Shown piece after piece: positions 36,559-46,531 of a stretch of DNA of 64,000 nucleotides. Position 1 is the first letter of the stretch. Every line of letters begins with the position of its first letter. The stretch comes from an uncultured Clostridia bacterium (GTDB lineage: Bacteria > Bacillota > Clostridia > Christensenellales > UBA1242), in NCBI GenBank assembly GCA_944380265.1, contig CALWGY010000006.1:17355-81354 (forward strand). Reading direction: 5' to 3'. A program made the position numbers and the translations under genes. Below the pieces are notes generated by a model, which had not been told where the DNA came from, made no database searches, and worked only from the letters and a program-made list of their open reading frames with translations.

Positions 36559-36736
36559 ATACCTACCTATTTAACATTAAATTATATCAATAATTGCAAA
36601 ATATTGCAAAATAATTTATGACTAATTTAATTTAATTAAATAATAAACTAAATTATTTGAGCATATATATTTACTAAATTAAAAAACTTTTTTAAGTGTT
36701 TTATTAATGTTTTTAAACTTATTTTGTGGGGGAATT

Positions 36737-37444
36737 ATGTCAAAAGTTAGTTCAATTATTTCAAGTTATGTTGTTAGCGTTTTTAATGGACAAATTGAAG
36801 GGGTTGTTAGCAACATATTATTTAACGAAAAAAAACGTGCAAAATGGCTAATACTTAGTCAAAATGATGAGCAGTTTTGGGTGCTAGACACAAGCAAAAT
36901 TTATAAAATGGGCGATGGCGCTGTTATAATTAAAAATTCAGCTGCCCTAAACCTTATGGAAAGCAAGGAACTAGAAATTAAAAATTGTTTTAGTCCAATC
37001 AACAGCATAATTGTTTCAATTGAAGGCAATTTTTTAGGTTATATTGCCGACATTGAACTAGATGAAAAATTTAATATAAAAAATTTTGTTTCGCGCGATG
37101 GACAAGTGTTTAATTTAGGAAATATTGTTAACATTTCCGACAGTGCAATTATAACTTGCGAAAATGAAAAGAAACCTAAACTTGGAACATTTAAAGAAAA
37201 AGCAAAAATTGAAATACCAAAAAGCAACAATAAAGTTGTTGAAATTTTAGAAAAAACCGACACAATTTTGCCAAACAGAACAATTATGAACTACAACTTT
37301 TTAATTAACCGAAAAGTTTCAAAAAACATTGTTAACTTTAATGGCGAAATTATAATTAAAGAAAACCAAATTATAAACTCAAAAATTTTAGATATTGCCA
37401 GAATTAATGGCAAAATTAGAGAGTTAACAAAATACAGTATTTAG
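36737..37444 (+). CDS. PRC-barrel-like domain protein
   Basis: A 235-residue protein. The first part (SSYVVSVFNGQIEGVVSNIL, then the segments WLIL and FWVLDTSKIYKMGDGAVII) has the alternating beta pattern of PRC-barrel domains. A second copy seems to begin near residue 90 (SIVSIEGNFLGYIADIELDE, written here as two short stretches in the protein). The C-terminal third is basic and has a possible third barrel-like segment (VSKNIVNFNGEIIIKENQII). The ATG at 36737 follows GGGGG; an earlier in-frame ATG at 36707 lacks such a site. PRC barrels are found in RNA processing (RimM) and photosynthetic proteins; function here is unknown. Confidence 0.6.
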   Translation: MSKVSSIISSYVVSVFNGQIEGVVSNILFNEKKRAKWLILSQNDEQFWVLDTSKIYKMGDGAVIIKNSAALNLMESKELEIKNCFSPINSIIVSIEGNFLGYIADIELDEKFNIKNFVSRDGQVFNLGNIVNISDSAIITCENEKKPKLGTFKEKAKIEIPKSNNKVVEILEKTDTILPNRTIMNYNFLINRKVSKNIVNFNGEIIIKENQIINSKILDIARINGKIRELTKYSI

Positions 37445-37493
37445 TTTTAATTTGAAAAATGTTAACATTAAAAATTAAAATAAGTAATAAAAC

Positions 37494-37521
37494 AAAAAAT
37501 CCCTATTTTAGGGATTTTTTT
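37494..37521. terminator. Bidirectional terminator between convergent genes
   Basis: AAAAAATCCCTA, three-base loop, TAGGGATTTTTTT. U-runs form on both strands, serving the PRC-like gene (+) and the coiled-coil gene (-). Confidence 0.9.
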
Positions 37522-37522
37522 G

Positions 37523-39511
37523 TTATTCTTCATTTTTGTTTATTTTGTTAGTTCTTGCTTTTGAAGAAACTGTTTTGTTACTTAAATTATCTTGTTGCAT
37601 TTTATTAACTGCGTCTAAAAGTGAATTAAGCGATGCTTTTTTCCTTGGTGCTCTAACTGTTTTTGAGCTAACTGGAACTTCACGTTTTAAGCCAGATTCT
37701 TTTTCAACTTCTTTTTCAACTTTTTCTAAGTCTTTTGAAATTTTTAAACCAATATCTTCTGGTTTAACAGTTGTTAAATCAATAGCTTTTTGTTCGTTAA
37801 TTTTGTTTGCTTTTGCTTTTTCAAACAAATCACTGTTAATTTTTTTGGTTTGTTCCAAATCTTTTGTTGCAACATCTAAGCTACGTTCAAGTGATGTAAC
37901 TTTGTCTTTGTATAGGTTAGAGTTTTCTTCTGCAAGTTTAACTCTTTCTTCCAAATCGGCAATTTGTTTAACAACATCATCAGAAACTTCAACACGTCTG
38001 CCATCTTCAAGTTCTTTAACTTCTTTTTTGCTTAGGAAACTTTGTTTAAATTCAGGAGAAGTTAAGTATTCTTTAAGTTCCTTAACTGCTTTTAGTTCAG
38101 CAATTTTAACGTTGTAAGATTCGGTTATGTTTGTTAAATCGGTGTTTGCCTTTGTTAACTCTTCATTTTTTTGAGCCAATGTTGTTTTAAGTTCATTAAT
38201 TGTGGTTTCCAAATTTGCTTTATCTTCATTAATTTGGTCAATGTAAGGTTTGCTTTGCTCTTGCACAGTTTTGCTAATTTGTCCATAAATTTTGTTAGCA
38301 TAGTTTTTACACTCTGCTTTCATGGCATCTTCGGTAAGTCCTCGCCTACGATTGATTTCTTCATTTAAAGCATTAATTTCAGCTTGCATATCATCTTGTT
38401 GTTTTTGGAAACGAGTTGTTGCAAGTTCGTAATCTTTTTCCAACTGTTGAAGTTTTGTTTGTTCTTCGTTGTAACGCTTTTTCATGTAGTTGGCTTCAAT
38501 TTTAATTGTTGTTTGGTTAATTTGTTCTGTAAGTTGTGCAAGTGTTTCACGTGCTGCTTGTGCTTTACGTTCAAAATCTTTTGTAACTTCATCAAAGTTT
38601 TTCTGATAGTTAAACATTTCTGTTTCCTTAGATTGAACTTTTGCACTTAAATCACGTTTAACGTTAATATATTTTTCGCATTCTTTCATTGCCCTTTCAA
38701 GCAGTAGCGCATTGTCAACACCAAGTTCATCAAAATCGTAATATTCATATTGGCTTGCATTAAGTTCGGCTTCTTCTCTTTCACGTTTTTCTTCAATAGC
38801 ACGTTTTTCCAAATAATCTTGTAAAACAGGAATGCCTTCCTTAATTTCTTTTTTAGTAAACAACACTTCATAATCAATGAACGCAGGCATTGTTGTGCAT
38901 GCTTTGTTCATGTTTCTTTCAAATTCATGGAAAGTAAAGTAAAGGTCGGAAATTATTGATGTGTGTCTTGCACGTAAAAATGCAACAAACAAATATCCCA
39001 ATGCCAAAATTAAAAGTGGTAACAACAACACTTCAAACAAGAATGTGTTAAACCTTATAACTTCATCGGCAGCCATTCTGGACATTCCAAGAAGGAATGT
39101 TACAACTGCAATTATAATTGTGAATGTTCCACAAGTTGTTGCTGTGTTTGCATATGCACTTGTTTTGCTTGGTTGGTCAACACATGTGGTTACGTTCATA
39201 TATTCACTTGGAACCTTATCACGATTTAACATATATTCTTGCCAGCAATAACGCAAAGTTCGTGGCACACTTTTCATTTTTTCGTTTAACTCCACAATGT
39301 TTTCATCGTTAACATAAGGATTTTTTGCAAAATACTTGTTAAGTTTGTTTATGTTTTTTAAAAGTTTAACTTCATAAGTAAAGCCAGTTCTAATTATGGA
39401 AATAATTAACACTAGCAATAACAACCCCAAACTGCCAAAAACTAAATAGTCAAAGGTTATGTAATTACTTAATTCTTTTAAAAACGACGTTAGCGAATTA
39501 AAAATATTCAT
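37523..39511 (-). CDS. Membrane protein with ExbB/TolQ-like three-helix topology and long cytoplasmic coiled coil
   Basis: A 662-residue protein. Membrane helices at about 22-42, 126-143 and 156-179, with an 80-residue hydrophilic loop between the first two, match the layout of ExbB/TolQ-type proton-channel subunits. Helix two has a TCGTFTIIIAVVTFLLGM stretch that loosely recalls the family GLLGTV motif. Residues about 200-600 are highly charged and helical, a long coiled coil rich in Glu, Lys and Gln, and the end is basic. The overall plan resembles ZorA of the Zorya defence system, but no ExbD/MotB-like partner is adjacent. It may instead be a structural or cell-division-linked protein. AGGAG lies eight bases before the ATG. 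Confidence 0.55.
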   Translation of the reverse strand: MNIFNSLTSFLKELSNYITFDYLVFGSLGLLLLVLIISIIRTGFTYEVKLLKNINKLNKYFAKNPYVNDENIVELNEKMKSVPRTLRYCWQEYMLNRDKVPSEYMNVTTCVDQPSKTSAYANTATTCGTFTIIIAVVTFLLGMSRMAADEVIRFNTFLFEVLLLPLLILALGYLFVAFLRARHTSIISDLYFTFHEFERNMNKACTTMPAFIDYEVLFTKKEIKEGIPVLQDYLEKRAIEEKREREEAELNASQYEYYDFDELGVDNALLLERAMKECEKYINVKRDLSAKVQSKETEMFNYQKNFDEVTKDFERKAQAARETLAQLTEQINQTTIKIEANYMKKRYNEEQTKLQQLEKDYELATTRFQKQQDDMQAEINALNEEINRRRGLTEDAMKAECKNYANKIYGQISKTVQEQSKPYIDQINEDKANLETTINELKTTLAQKNEELTKANTDLTNITESYNVKIAELKAVKELKEYLTSPEFKQSFLSKKEVKELEDGRRVEVSDDVVKQIADLEERVKLAEENSNLYKDKVTSLERSLDVATKDLEQTKKINSDLFEKAKANKINEQKAIDLTTVKPEDIGLKISKDLEKVEKEVEKESGLKREVPVSSKTVRAPRKKASLNSLLDAVNKMQQDNLSNKTVSSKARTNKINKNEE

Positions 39512-39539
39512 ATTCCATTCTCCTATTGTATATTACATA

Positions 39540-39555
39540 ATACTAGTTGTAGTAT
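39540..39555. repeat. Small inverted repeat upstream of the coiled-coil gene
   Basis: ATACTA-GTTG-TAGTAT lies about 30 bases before the start codon and overlaps TATACT and TATTAT boxes on the minus strand. It could be an operator over the promoter. Confidence 0.35.
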
Positions 39556-39650
39556 AACACAACGAGTTATTATTTACTAACATTTTAAACGCATTAAAAA
39601 TAAATTTTAAAAAAATTTTATTCCATCATGTTTTTAACAATTGGAAAATT

Positions 39651-39684
39651 AAAACTTAAAAAGCAACAAAAATGTTTAAGTTTT
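39651..39684 (-). terminator. Possible weak terminator after addA
   Basis: AAAACTTAAA and TTTAAGTTTT form a 10-bp stem with a 14-base loop about 70 bases downstream of addA. The following sequence on the minus strand is only moderately U-rich. Confidence 0.4.
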
Positions 39685-39754
39685 ATGCAATGTTTTGCTA
39701 CTTTATTTTGTGAAAAATTTTTTAATTTATTGATAAATTTTCAAAGTTTTAAAA

Positions 39755-42700
39755 TTAAACAATTTCCAAAAACGAACCCATTTCAAACAAATAAAGTTTT
39801 GTGGAAACAACCTTAACTTTCATGCCCTTTTCCACTGCTTGTTTGTAAACTTCAAGTTGCAATGAATATGCATTTATTAATTTTGAAACATCTTTGGTTT
39901 TGTTTGTTTTAAAGTCAATTAAAATTGCACTGCCATTATCAACCAAAATTAAATCCACAACACCTTGAATTAAAATGTTTTGATTAATGTTGCTTGTTTC
40001 AACCACATTAGAATATGGTGTTTTTAACAAAAATTGTTGTTCTTTAAAAATTTTTGTGTTTGCACCAATCAATTTTTTAACTTCATTTTTTGCTTTTATA
40101 ATTTTGTTAACATCAATGTGCAAAGCAACCTCTGGTTCAATTTGGTATGTTTTAATAATGCTTGCAACCTTTTGTTTAACTTCTTCATCACTTTCCACAT
40201 ATGTTAAATTTTGCATAATTTTGTGATATGCATTTCCAATTTTTAACGACAAGTTATCCAAAACCGAACCATTAAAATCAACTTGCAAACTAAGTTCGTT
40301 TTCATTAACATAATCATCTTCACGCATAAGCCCTGTAACACTGTTTTTTGTTGCAAGTTTTTTTGAACCAACAGGTTTTGTTAATTCAAAATTTTTAACC
40401 AATGTGTTAACAATATCGTTTGAATTTTCGGAAATTATAATTTTGTTTTTAACGTTTTTTGTGGCATTTGAAATTTGTGAAATGTTTTTAATTTCAACAT
40501 TTGCAACAACTTCATTTTTATGTGTTAAATTAAAGTTTGGTTTTAAGTTTATAAACCCCTGCCTGTCACCATTTTTTATGCACTTAAAAATTAAATCTAA
40601 AAAGTTGGTGGAAGAAAAAATGTTTTGCTTTGTTCGTAATGCAAAATTTTTAAAGTTGTAACAACCTGTTAAAAACAAAAAGTTTCTGGCTCTTGTTAAT
40701 GCAACATACAATAGCCTAATTTGTTCTTCCAACTGTTCGTTTAAAGCATAAAGTTTGTTTGCCGATTTTTGAATTGTTGCAACTTCATTTCTGGTTTCGC
40801 TGTTTCTTAAATTTATGCCAAGCCCAAGTTTGTTTGTTAAAATTACATCTGATGCATATGTGCTTTTGTTAAAACTTTTGCCCAAATTTGAAAGTATTAC
40901 GCACGGATATTCTAGTCCCTTAGATTTGTGCATTGTTAAAATTTTTACAGAGTTTTCGCCCGACTCAACATTAATAACAAAATCATCTTTCCCTTTAAGT
41001 GAGTCCAAAAATTCCAAGCACTTGTTTAAATTAAAATTAAACCCTGCGTTGTTAAGCAGAAAAACAAACTGCTTAATGTTTTCCGCCATCTGCGCCCCAT
41101 TTGGAAAACTGGAATAATAGTTAATTAAATCAAATTTAATAACCACCCAAGAAACAAGTTCCATAATGCTTGAATAATTCATTCTGTACTTTAATGTGCT
41201 TAGTAAGTTCACAAACTTATTTAATTTGTCAAAAAGTGGGGTGTTTTTGTCAGAACTTAAATATTCAGTTACACAATCGTAAAACCCAACAGTTTTGTTT
41301 GTTTGCCTTAACTCGTTTAATTCATCATAACTTAAATTAACAAGTGGGCTTAAAAGCACATTGCAAACATCAAGGTCGGAATTAACATTGTTTAAAAGTT
41401 TTAATAGGCTAAACAATGGTTTAATTTCAATTGTGTTAAAAAGTGTGGTTTTAATTTGTGCACTAACTGGAATTTGATGAGCCTTTAAAACATCATACAA
41501 AGTGTTTACAAAACCTTTGTTATCTCTAACCAAAACTGCAATGTCGGAATAGTTTATTTTGCAAGTTTGTTTTAATGCAGAATTATAATATTCTTTATTT
41601 AAAACATCACAAATTATGTTTGTTACTTCCAATGCTTCGGCAATTTCATTTTCAATTTTGTCATCATCTTCTTCGGATTGTTCATTTGATTGCCCACTAG
41701 TTTTTTCACTTTCCAAAACCTGCGTGTCAATTAATTTTAAGCACACTTCTCCACTGTTTTCAGACCCCAAAATTAATTGCGATTCTTTTTGATAGTTAAT
41801 GCCAATGGTATCTTTTGTTATTAGCGTGTTAAAGCAATAGTTAACAAAATCAACAACACTTTTGCTGCATCTATAATTTTTGTTTAACAAAATTAGTTGG
41901 TTATTTTTTTGTTTTAAAAACTTGTTATATTTGCTTAAAAATATTTCTGGCATGCATTGCCTAAACGCATATATGCTTTGCTTAACATCACCAATCATGT
42001 TTAAGTTGTTGTTGCTAATTTTTAATAAAATATCTTCTTGAATTTGGTTTATATCTTGATACTCATCAACAAAAATATATTTGTAACTTTTTTTAACTTC
42101 ATCATTAATTGCACTGTTACACAAAATTTTGTAAGCATATTTTTGAAGGTCGGAAAAATCTAGTTTGCCAATTTCATTTTTTAAAGTTGTAAATTCTTCT
42201 TCGGTTTTTAATGTTATTTCAAACAGTTTTGAATAAAGTTTTTTAAGCTTATTTGTTGTTGTTTCAAATTCTGATTCTGTTAAATTTATGCAATTAATTT
42301 TTGCTTTTGTAACAAACTTTTTAAAGTCGTCAACACAAAATTTTAACTCTTCAAAAATGTTTAATAACATAGCATCTTTTGGAGCATATAAGCGTGGAAA
42401 ACTTAAATTGTTAAGTCGTGTTGCAAACTCGGAATAGTTTTCTGCATCAACCACAAATTTTATTTCTGCCTTTAATTGCTTTAAGTAGTTTTGCAATTTT
42501 TCATCTGAAATAATGTTTTCAAAATCGCAAATAGTTTTAAAAAATTTTTGAACGCTTGGTTTGTAGTAATCAAAAACATATTTGCAACATATGTTTAAAT
42601 TTTCATCTTTATTTAAACACTTGTTAAGCACAAAATTAACATATGTTTTGCTATCACTTTTTTCGCTTAAAAAATTGTATATGCTAGTTATAATGTTTTT

Positions 42701-43219
42701 TAATTTTGTTGTGTTTCGTTTATCACTAAAACTTTCATACACTTCATAAAATTCTTCATCTGCATTTTCAACATAATTATTAAAAGTTTTTTCCATTGCT
42801 TGGTTAAACAAATTCAAATATTCTTCATTTGTTAAAATGCCAAAATTTGGTTCGATGTTAACTTCATAAAAATATTTTGAAACAATTTTTTTGCAAACCG
42901 AATGCAGTGTTCCAATGTCGGCAGAAGAAATTAGAAAAAGTTGTTCATAAAAATAATTGAGTTTTTCTTCATCAAAGTTTGAATTTGCAATAGCTTGCGC
43001 AAGTCCAACATAAAGTTTTTGTTTCATTTCACTTGCAGCGGCTTCGGTAAAAGTTACCACTAACAAATTGTTTACTGGAACTAAGTCGTTAATTATTAAA
43101 CTTTTCAATTTTTCAATCATGGTGGTGGTTTTTCCACTGCCAGCCGATGCAGAAACCAAAACATCTGTGTTTAGAGTGCTTACAAATTGTTGTTGTTCTG
43201 CATTTAGTTTGTTTGCCAT
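39755..43219 (-). CDS. addA: AddA helicase-nuclease, subunit A of the double-strand break repair complex
   Basis: A 1154-residue UvrD-type helicase with a C-terminal RecB-family nuclease. The Walker A is SASAGSGKTTT at 23-33. Motif II reads FVDEYQD, and motif VI is seen in LYVALTRARNFLFL. The nuclease domain shows GNAYHKIMQN, QGVVDLI and DFKTNK with the expected catalytic residues. AddAB processes broken DNA ends and loads RecA, and also degrades foreign linear DNA. It follows addB by five bases with GAGGA upstream. Length is close to the Bacillus protein (about 1230). Confidence 0.96.
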   Translation of the reverse strand: MANKLNAEQQQFVSTLNTDVLVSASAGSGKTTTMIEKLKSLIINDLVPVNNLLVVTFTEAAASEMKQKLYVGLAQAIANSNFDEEKLNYFYEQLFLISSADIGTLHSVCKKIVSKYFYEVNIEPNFGILTNEEYLNLFNQAMEKTFNNYVENADEEFYEVYESFSDKRNTTKLKNIITSIYNFLSEKSDSKTYVNFVLNKCLNKDENLNICCKYVFDYYKPSVQKFFKTICDFENIISDEKLQNYLKQLKAEIKFVVDAENYSEFATRLNNLSFPRLYAPKDAMLLNIFEELKFCVDDFKKFVTKAKINCINLTESEFETTTNKLKKLYSKLFEITLKTEEEFTTLKNEIGKLDFSDLQKYAYKILCNSAINDEVKKSYKYIFVDEYQDINQIQEDILLKISNNNLNMIGDVKQSIYAFRQCMPEIFLSKYNKFLKQKNNQLILLNKNYRCSKSVVDFVNYCFNTLITKDTIGINYQKESQLILGSENSGEVCLKLIDTQVLESEKTSGQSNEQSEEDDDKIENEIAEALEVTNIICDVLNKEYYNSALKQTCKINYSDIAVLVRDNKGFVNTLYDVLKAHQIPVSAQIKTTLFNTIEIKPLFSLLKLLNNVNSDLDVCNVLLSPLVNLSYDELNELRQTNKTVGFYDCVTEYLSSDKNTPLFDKLNKFVNLLSTLKYRMNYSSIMELVSWVVIKFDLINYYSSFPNGAQMAENIKQFVFLLNNAGFNFNLNKCLEFLDSLKGKDDFVINVESGENSVKILTMHKSKGLEYPCVILSNLGKSFNKSTYASDVILTNKLGLGINLRNSETRNEVATIQKSANKLYALNEQLEEQIRLLYVALTRARNFLFLTGCYNFKNFALRTKQNIFSSTNFLDLIFKCIKNGDRQGFINLKPNFNLTHKNEVVANVEIKNISQISNATKNVKNKIIISENSNDIVNTLVKNFELTKPVGSKKLATKNSVTGLMREDDYVNENELSLQVDFNGSVLDNLSLKIGNAYHKIMQNLTYVESDEEVKQKVASIIKTYQIEPEVALHIDVNKIIKAKNEVKKLIGANTKIFKEQQFLLKTPYSNVVETSNINQNILIQGVVDLILVDNGSAILIDFKTNKTKDVSKLINAYSLQLEVYKQAVEKGMKVKVVSTKLYLFEMGSFLEIV

Positions 43220-43224
43220 AAATT

Positions 43225-46200
43225 TTAAAAATCCTCGTTTAAATTATCTGCCACTTTAACATTTTTAACAACTCTAAAATTGTTTCCATGTTCTTCGTTA
43301 AATTTGCACATTCCCAAAAACTCGCAATGCTCACATGCCACAAATTTGGAAGTTTTTAGTGGCTCAGGTGCAATTTTTCCGTCTTCAATTTGCTTGCATG
43401 CATTTAGCACCATATTTGTAACATAGTTAATAATTCTATCAAAATCTTCGTTAGAAATTAAAATTTTACCCGAAACTTTTCCATCTTTGTTTGTTTTTAG
43501 GTTTAACACTCCGCTTGTGTAGTTTGTTTCGTTCATGCGTTTATCCAACTTTAAAATGTTTGTTATGTTGTTTGAAATAACGCCTTTTAATTTATACAAC
43601 TCTTCGCCATTGTTTTTTGAAAAAACATTGTTAAGTGGCAAATAGAATGTGCCAATTGGTTGCTTGTTTGTTTTTGATTTAACAACATACGCATAAACAA
43701 TAAGTTGCAGTTTTTTACCACTTGCAATGTCAGTGAAATCACTAAAATCGCTTCCGCCAGTTTTATAGTCTATAACCGAAAAACTTTCGTCATCAAAATC
43801 AACTCTGTCAATTATGCCATTAATTTGAATTTTTGTTTTTCCGTTTGAAATTGTGAAATCATTAAACTTTTTTTCTAACCAAAGTGGTTTTAAGGTTGAT
43901 AAGTTGTTTAGTTTTGTTAATGCATTATTAATCCTTAAAATTTCTTGTTTCAAACTTTTTATGGCATTTGCATTTTTAGGATTTAATTTTAAGTGTTCAT
44001 ATTGTTTTTTGCTTAAAATTTGGTCTAAAACTTTAACACTTTCATCTTCCAAATTTGCTGTTTCTGCATTAATTTTTGGCACAATAATTTTAACGTATTC
44101 ATGCAAAATGTTACCAAATTCACGTGCAGTAAATTCGCTTGTTTCGGTTTCCTTAATTTTTAAACCATACTTTGCAAAATGAATGAATGGGCACGTGTAA
44201 AAGCTTTCAATTTCACTAACATTAATGCCGTTTTTTAGAATTTGGGTTTGTTTGTTTTGCAAGTTTTCAACTATGTTTGTGTGATTAACATTATTTAACA
44301 CTTCATCAACATTTTCTTGCACTTTTTTTAATGCACCATAAATGTTAAAGGTGTTTTCACGAAGTAAGCTTGAATTGTTGGTTTCAAATTGTTTTATGTT
44401 TTGAATTAAGTTTGTTTTTGCAAAATTTGGGTTTGTGTTGTTAAACAAAAAGTAAGCGTTGTTTGTAAGTTCGGTTTGATAGTCTTGTTGAATATAACTT
44501 CCATTAACAAGTTTTAAACCTGGAAACATAACTAAAAAGTTATTAATAATTTCGCTAGGCATAACTTTTTCGCCACTAGCACTTTTGCAAACATATGTGC
44601 AAACTATGTTTTCAAACTTTAAAAATGTTTCGTACACTTTAAATTTGTTTCGTTTGTTAATTAAGTTAACTGTTGGTGTTAGTTTTATTTTATTACTTAA
44701 ACTGTTAATGTCAACATCGGTTATAATGCCCAAGTCCTTTTGAACAATTGGCATTTTGCCTTCTTCCATTCCCACAATTATTGCAAATTTCTTTTTTGGC
44801 ACTTCGCCCTTGATTATGTCGGTTACAAGCACGCTATCAACAATTATTGGTGGCATAACAATGTTAATGTTTTCAAAGTAGGCTTTAATTATGTTGAAAG
44901 CATCTTTAACAGTTGTTTGGTAACTGCCAAGCACATTAGAAATGTCGGAAAAGCCCTTATTAACCTTTAACACAACGTTGTTTAATTTGTTGTGTTCCAA
45001 CACATTGTTTTGTTCCCTATACTCTTTTTGAATTTGGTTGATAAAATCGTTTAGTCCAAACTCTTCCGTGAAATTGTTTAACACCAAAATGTAATCTGCC
45101 ATACATTTTGCAGATTTTAAACTTGTGTTAAGTTTAATAAATATGTTTAAAATTTCATATATTTCGGTTAACTCTTCATTTTGCATGTGTGGAATTGGAG
45201 TTAAAATACTTTTATAGTTAAAGCCCGATTTGTTAACCACATCTTCAAACAAACTAAGTTTTTGTGTAGTCACGTTTGTGTATAGTCTTAAAAAATTAAA
45301 TAGTTCTCGTTTGTTATAGTTACTTAAAACCAGTTCAAACAAATCAAAGTAAAACCTAACAACAATGGAGTTTGTTATTGGTTCGCTTTCATCAAAAAAA
45401 TATGGGATGTTGTTTTGAACAAACAATTGTTCAAATTTTTGTTTATAATCGTTCAAATTTGGGGTTATTATAACAAAATCGTTGTAACTAAGTTTTTTTG
45501 TTATTATTAACCACTGAATTTTTTTGATTACAAAATTTGCTTCGTCACTTACACTGTTAAATTTGAAAAGTTCTGTGTGTTTTGGTGTGGTGGTGCTTGG
45601 TTTAATTTTTATTGAAAACAAGTTGTTGCTAACAACATTAAACTCGTCGTTAAAGTTTGTTTTACAGTAAATTTTGTTATATTTAATGCCATTAACTTCT
45701 GCAAGATTTAACAAATTTAAGTAAACATTATTTAAAAAGATGTTTTTGTTGTTAAGTTCATCAATGTAACTTACCGCACAAGCAACATTAACACTGGCAC
45801 TGTTTAATGCCAGTTCCTTAATAACATTGTACATAAGTGGTGTAAAATCTTCAAACCCAACAAAATAAAAATGTGTGGTTTTAAAGTTTTGAGTTTTAAT
45901 TAATTTTGTCAGCAAGTTAAGTTTATTAAAACTATCGGTGTAATCATTTTGCAAAAAATCTTCATATTTTTGATATACCAGTTTAATGTCTTCAAGTTTT
46001 AAATTTAAGTTTTTGTTTGATGTGTTCAAACTTATTTGATTTGGTGTTACATTACAACTTTTAAACATGCTTATGGTTTCAAAAATTGTGTTAGAAAAAC
46101 CATTAAAGTTTAGTGCTTTTTTAATGGTTTTAAATTCCGATTTGTTTTCGTTTAAAATTTTTTTGATAATTGTTACACATTCTGGTTTTGTTAACACCCT

Positions 46201-46434
46201 TTGGTTAATGTTGTTTTCGGCAACAATTTTGTTTGTAAAACGTGTTAGGGTTGTAACATCAACATCAAAAAAACATTGTTCATTTAAAAACTCAAACAAT
46301 CCTTCTTCAACTTGCAAAGTCATTCTGTCGGGGGTGAAAATTATGTGTTTTGCTTCCCCCCTGTTTGCTTGCAAACTATTAAGCATATTTTTTAAACAGC
46401 CATCAACTGTTTTTGAATAATATATGTTAAGCAA
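43225..46434 (-). CDS. addB: AddB nuclease subunit with iron-sulfur cluster motif
   Basis: A 1069-residue AddB/RexB-type protein. The nuclease domain shows GNILHEYVKI, NGIIDRVD, DYKTGG and the following QLIVYAY. The Fe-S staple is present: a Cys in YTCPF before the nuclease and CEHCEFLGMC after it. The N-terminus has YYSKTVDG where Bacillus AddB has a Walker A loop, so this subunit probably does not bind ATP there. The likely start is a TTG at 46432-46434 with AAAGGA seven bases upstream; another TTG lies nine codons earlier. No suitable ATG exists. It forms an operon with addA. Confidence 0.93.
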   Translation of the reverse strand: MLNIYYSKTVDGCLKNMLNSLQANRGEAKHIIFTPDRMTLQVEEGLFEFLNEQCFFDVDVTTLTRFTNKIVAENNINQRVLTKPECVTIIKKILNENKSEFKTIKKALNFNGFSNTIFETISMFKSCNVTPNQISLNTSNKNLNLKLEDIKLVYQKYEDFLQNDYTDSFNKLNLLTKLIKTQNFKTTHFYFVGFEDFTPLMYNVIKELALNSASVNVACAVSYIDELNNKNIFLNNVYLNLLNLAEVNGIKYNKIYCKTNFNDEFNVVSNNLFSIKIKPSTTTPKHTELFKFNSVSDEANFVIKKIQWLIITKKLSYNDFVIITPNLNDYKQKFEQLFVQNNIPYFFDESEPITNSIVVRFYFDLFELVLSNYNKRELFNFLRLYTNVTTQKLSLFEDVVNKSGFNYKSILTPIPHMQNEELTEIYEILNIFIKLNTSLKSAKCMADYILVLNNFTEEFGLNDFINQIQKEYREQNNVLEHNKLNNVVLKVNKGFSDISNVLGSYQTTVKDAFNIIKAYFENINIVMPPIIVDSVLVTDIIKGEVPKKKFAIIVGMEEGKMPIVQKDLGIITDVDINSLSNKIKLTPTVNLINKRNKFKVYETFLKFENIVCTYVCKSASGEKVMPSEIINNFLVMFPGLKLVNGSYIQQDYQTELTNNAYFLFNNTNPNFAKTNLIQNIKQFETNNSSLLRENTFNIYGALKKVQENVDEVLNNVNHTNIVENLQNKQTQILKNGINVSEIESFYTCPFIHFAKYGLKIKETETSEFTAREFGNILHEYVKIIVPKINAETANLEDESVKVLDQILSKKQYEHLKLNPKNANAIKSLKQEILRINNALTKLNNLSTLKPLWLEKKFNDFTISNGKTKIQINGIIDRVDFDDESFSVIDYKTGGSDFSDFTDIASGKKLQLIVYAYVVKSKTNKQPIGTFYLPLNNVFSKNNGEELYKLKGVISNNITNILKLDKRMNETNYTSGVLNLKTNKDGKVSGKILISNEDFDRIINYVTNMVLNACKQIEDGKIAPEPLKTSKFVACEHCEFLGMCKFNEEHGNNFRVVKNVKVADNLNEDF

Positions 46435-46531
46435 TGTTTTTTCCTTTGAGTGTTTTAACAAAAAATTGGTGTTTAAAACTTAACAATATTATATCAAATT
46501 TGCACATTTGTTACAATTAACTTTTAATGCC

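Noticed and set aside
39628..39816. Rightward 62-residue frame downstream of addA
   Set aside because: It overlaps the addA end on the other strand and has no ribosome site.
37523..43219. Zorya-type defence island made of the coiled-coil protein and AddA
   Set aside because: AddA forms its normal operon with AddB, no ZorB-like gene is present, and a 243-base gap separates the two. The ZorA-like resemblance is kept only as a weak lead for the one gene.
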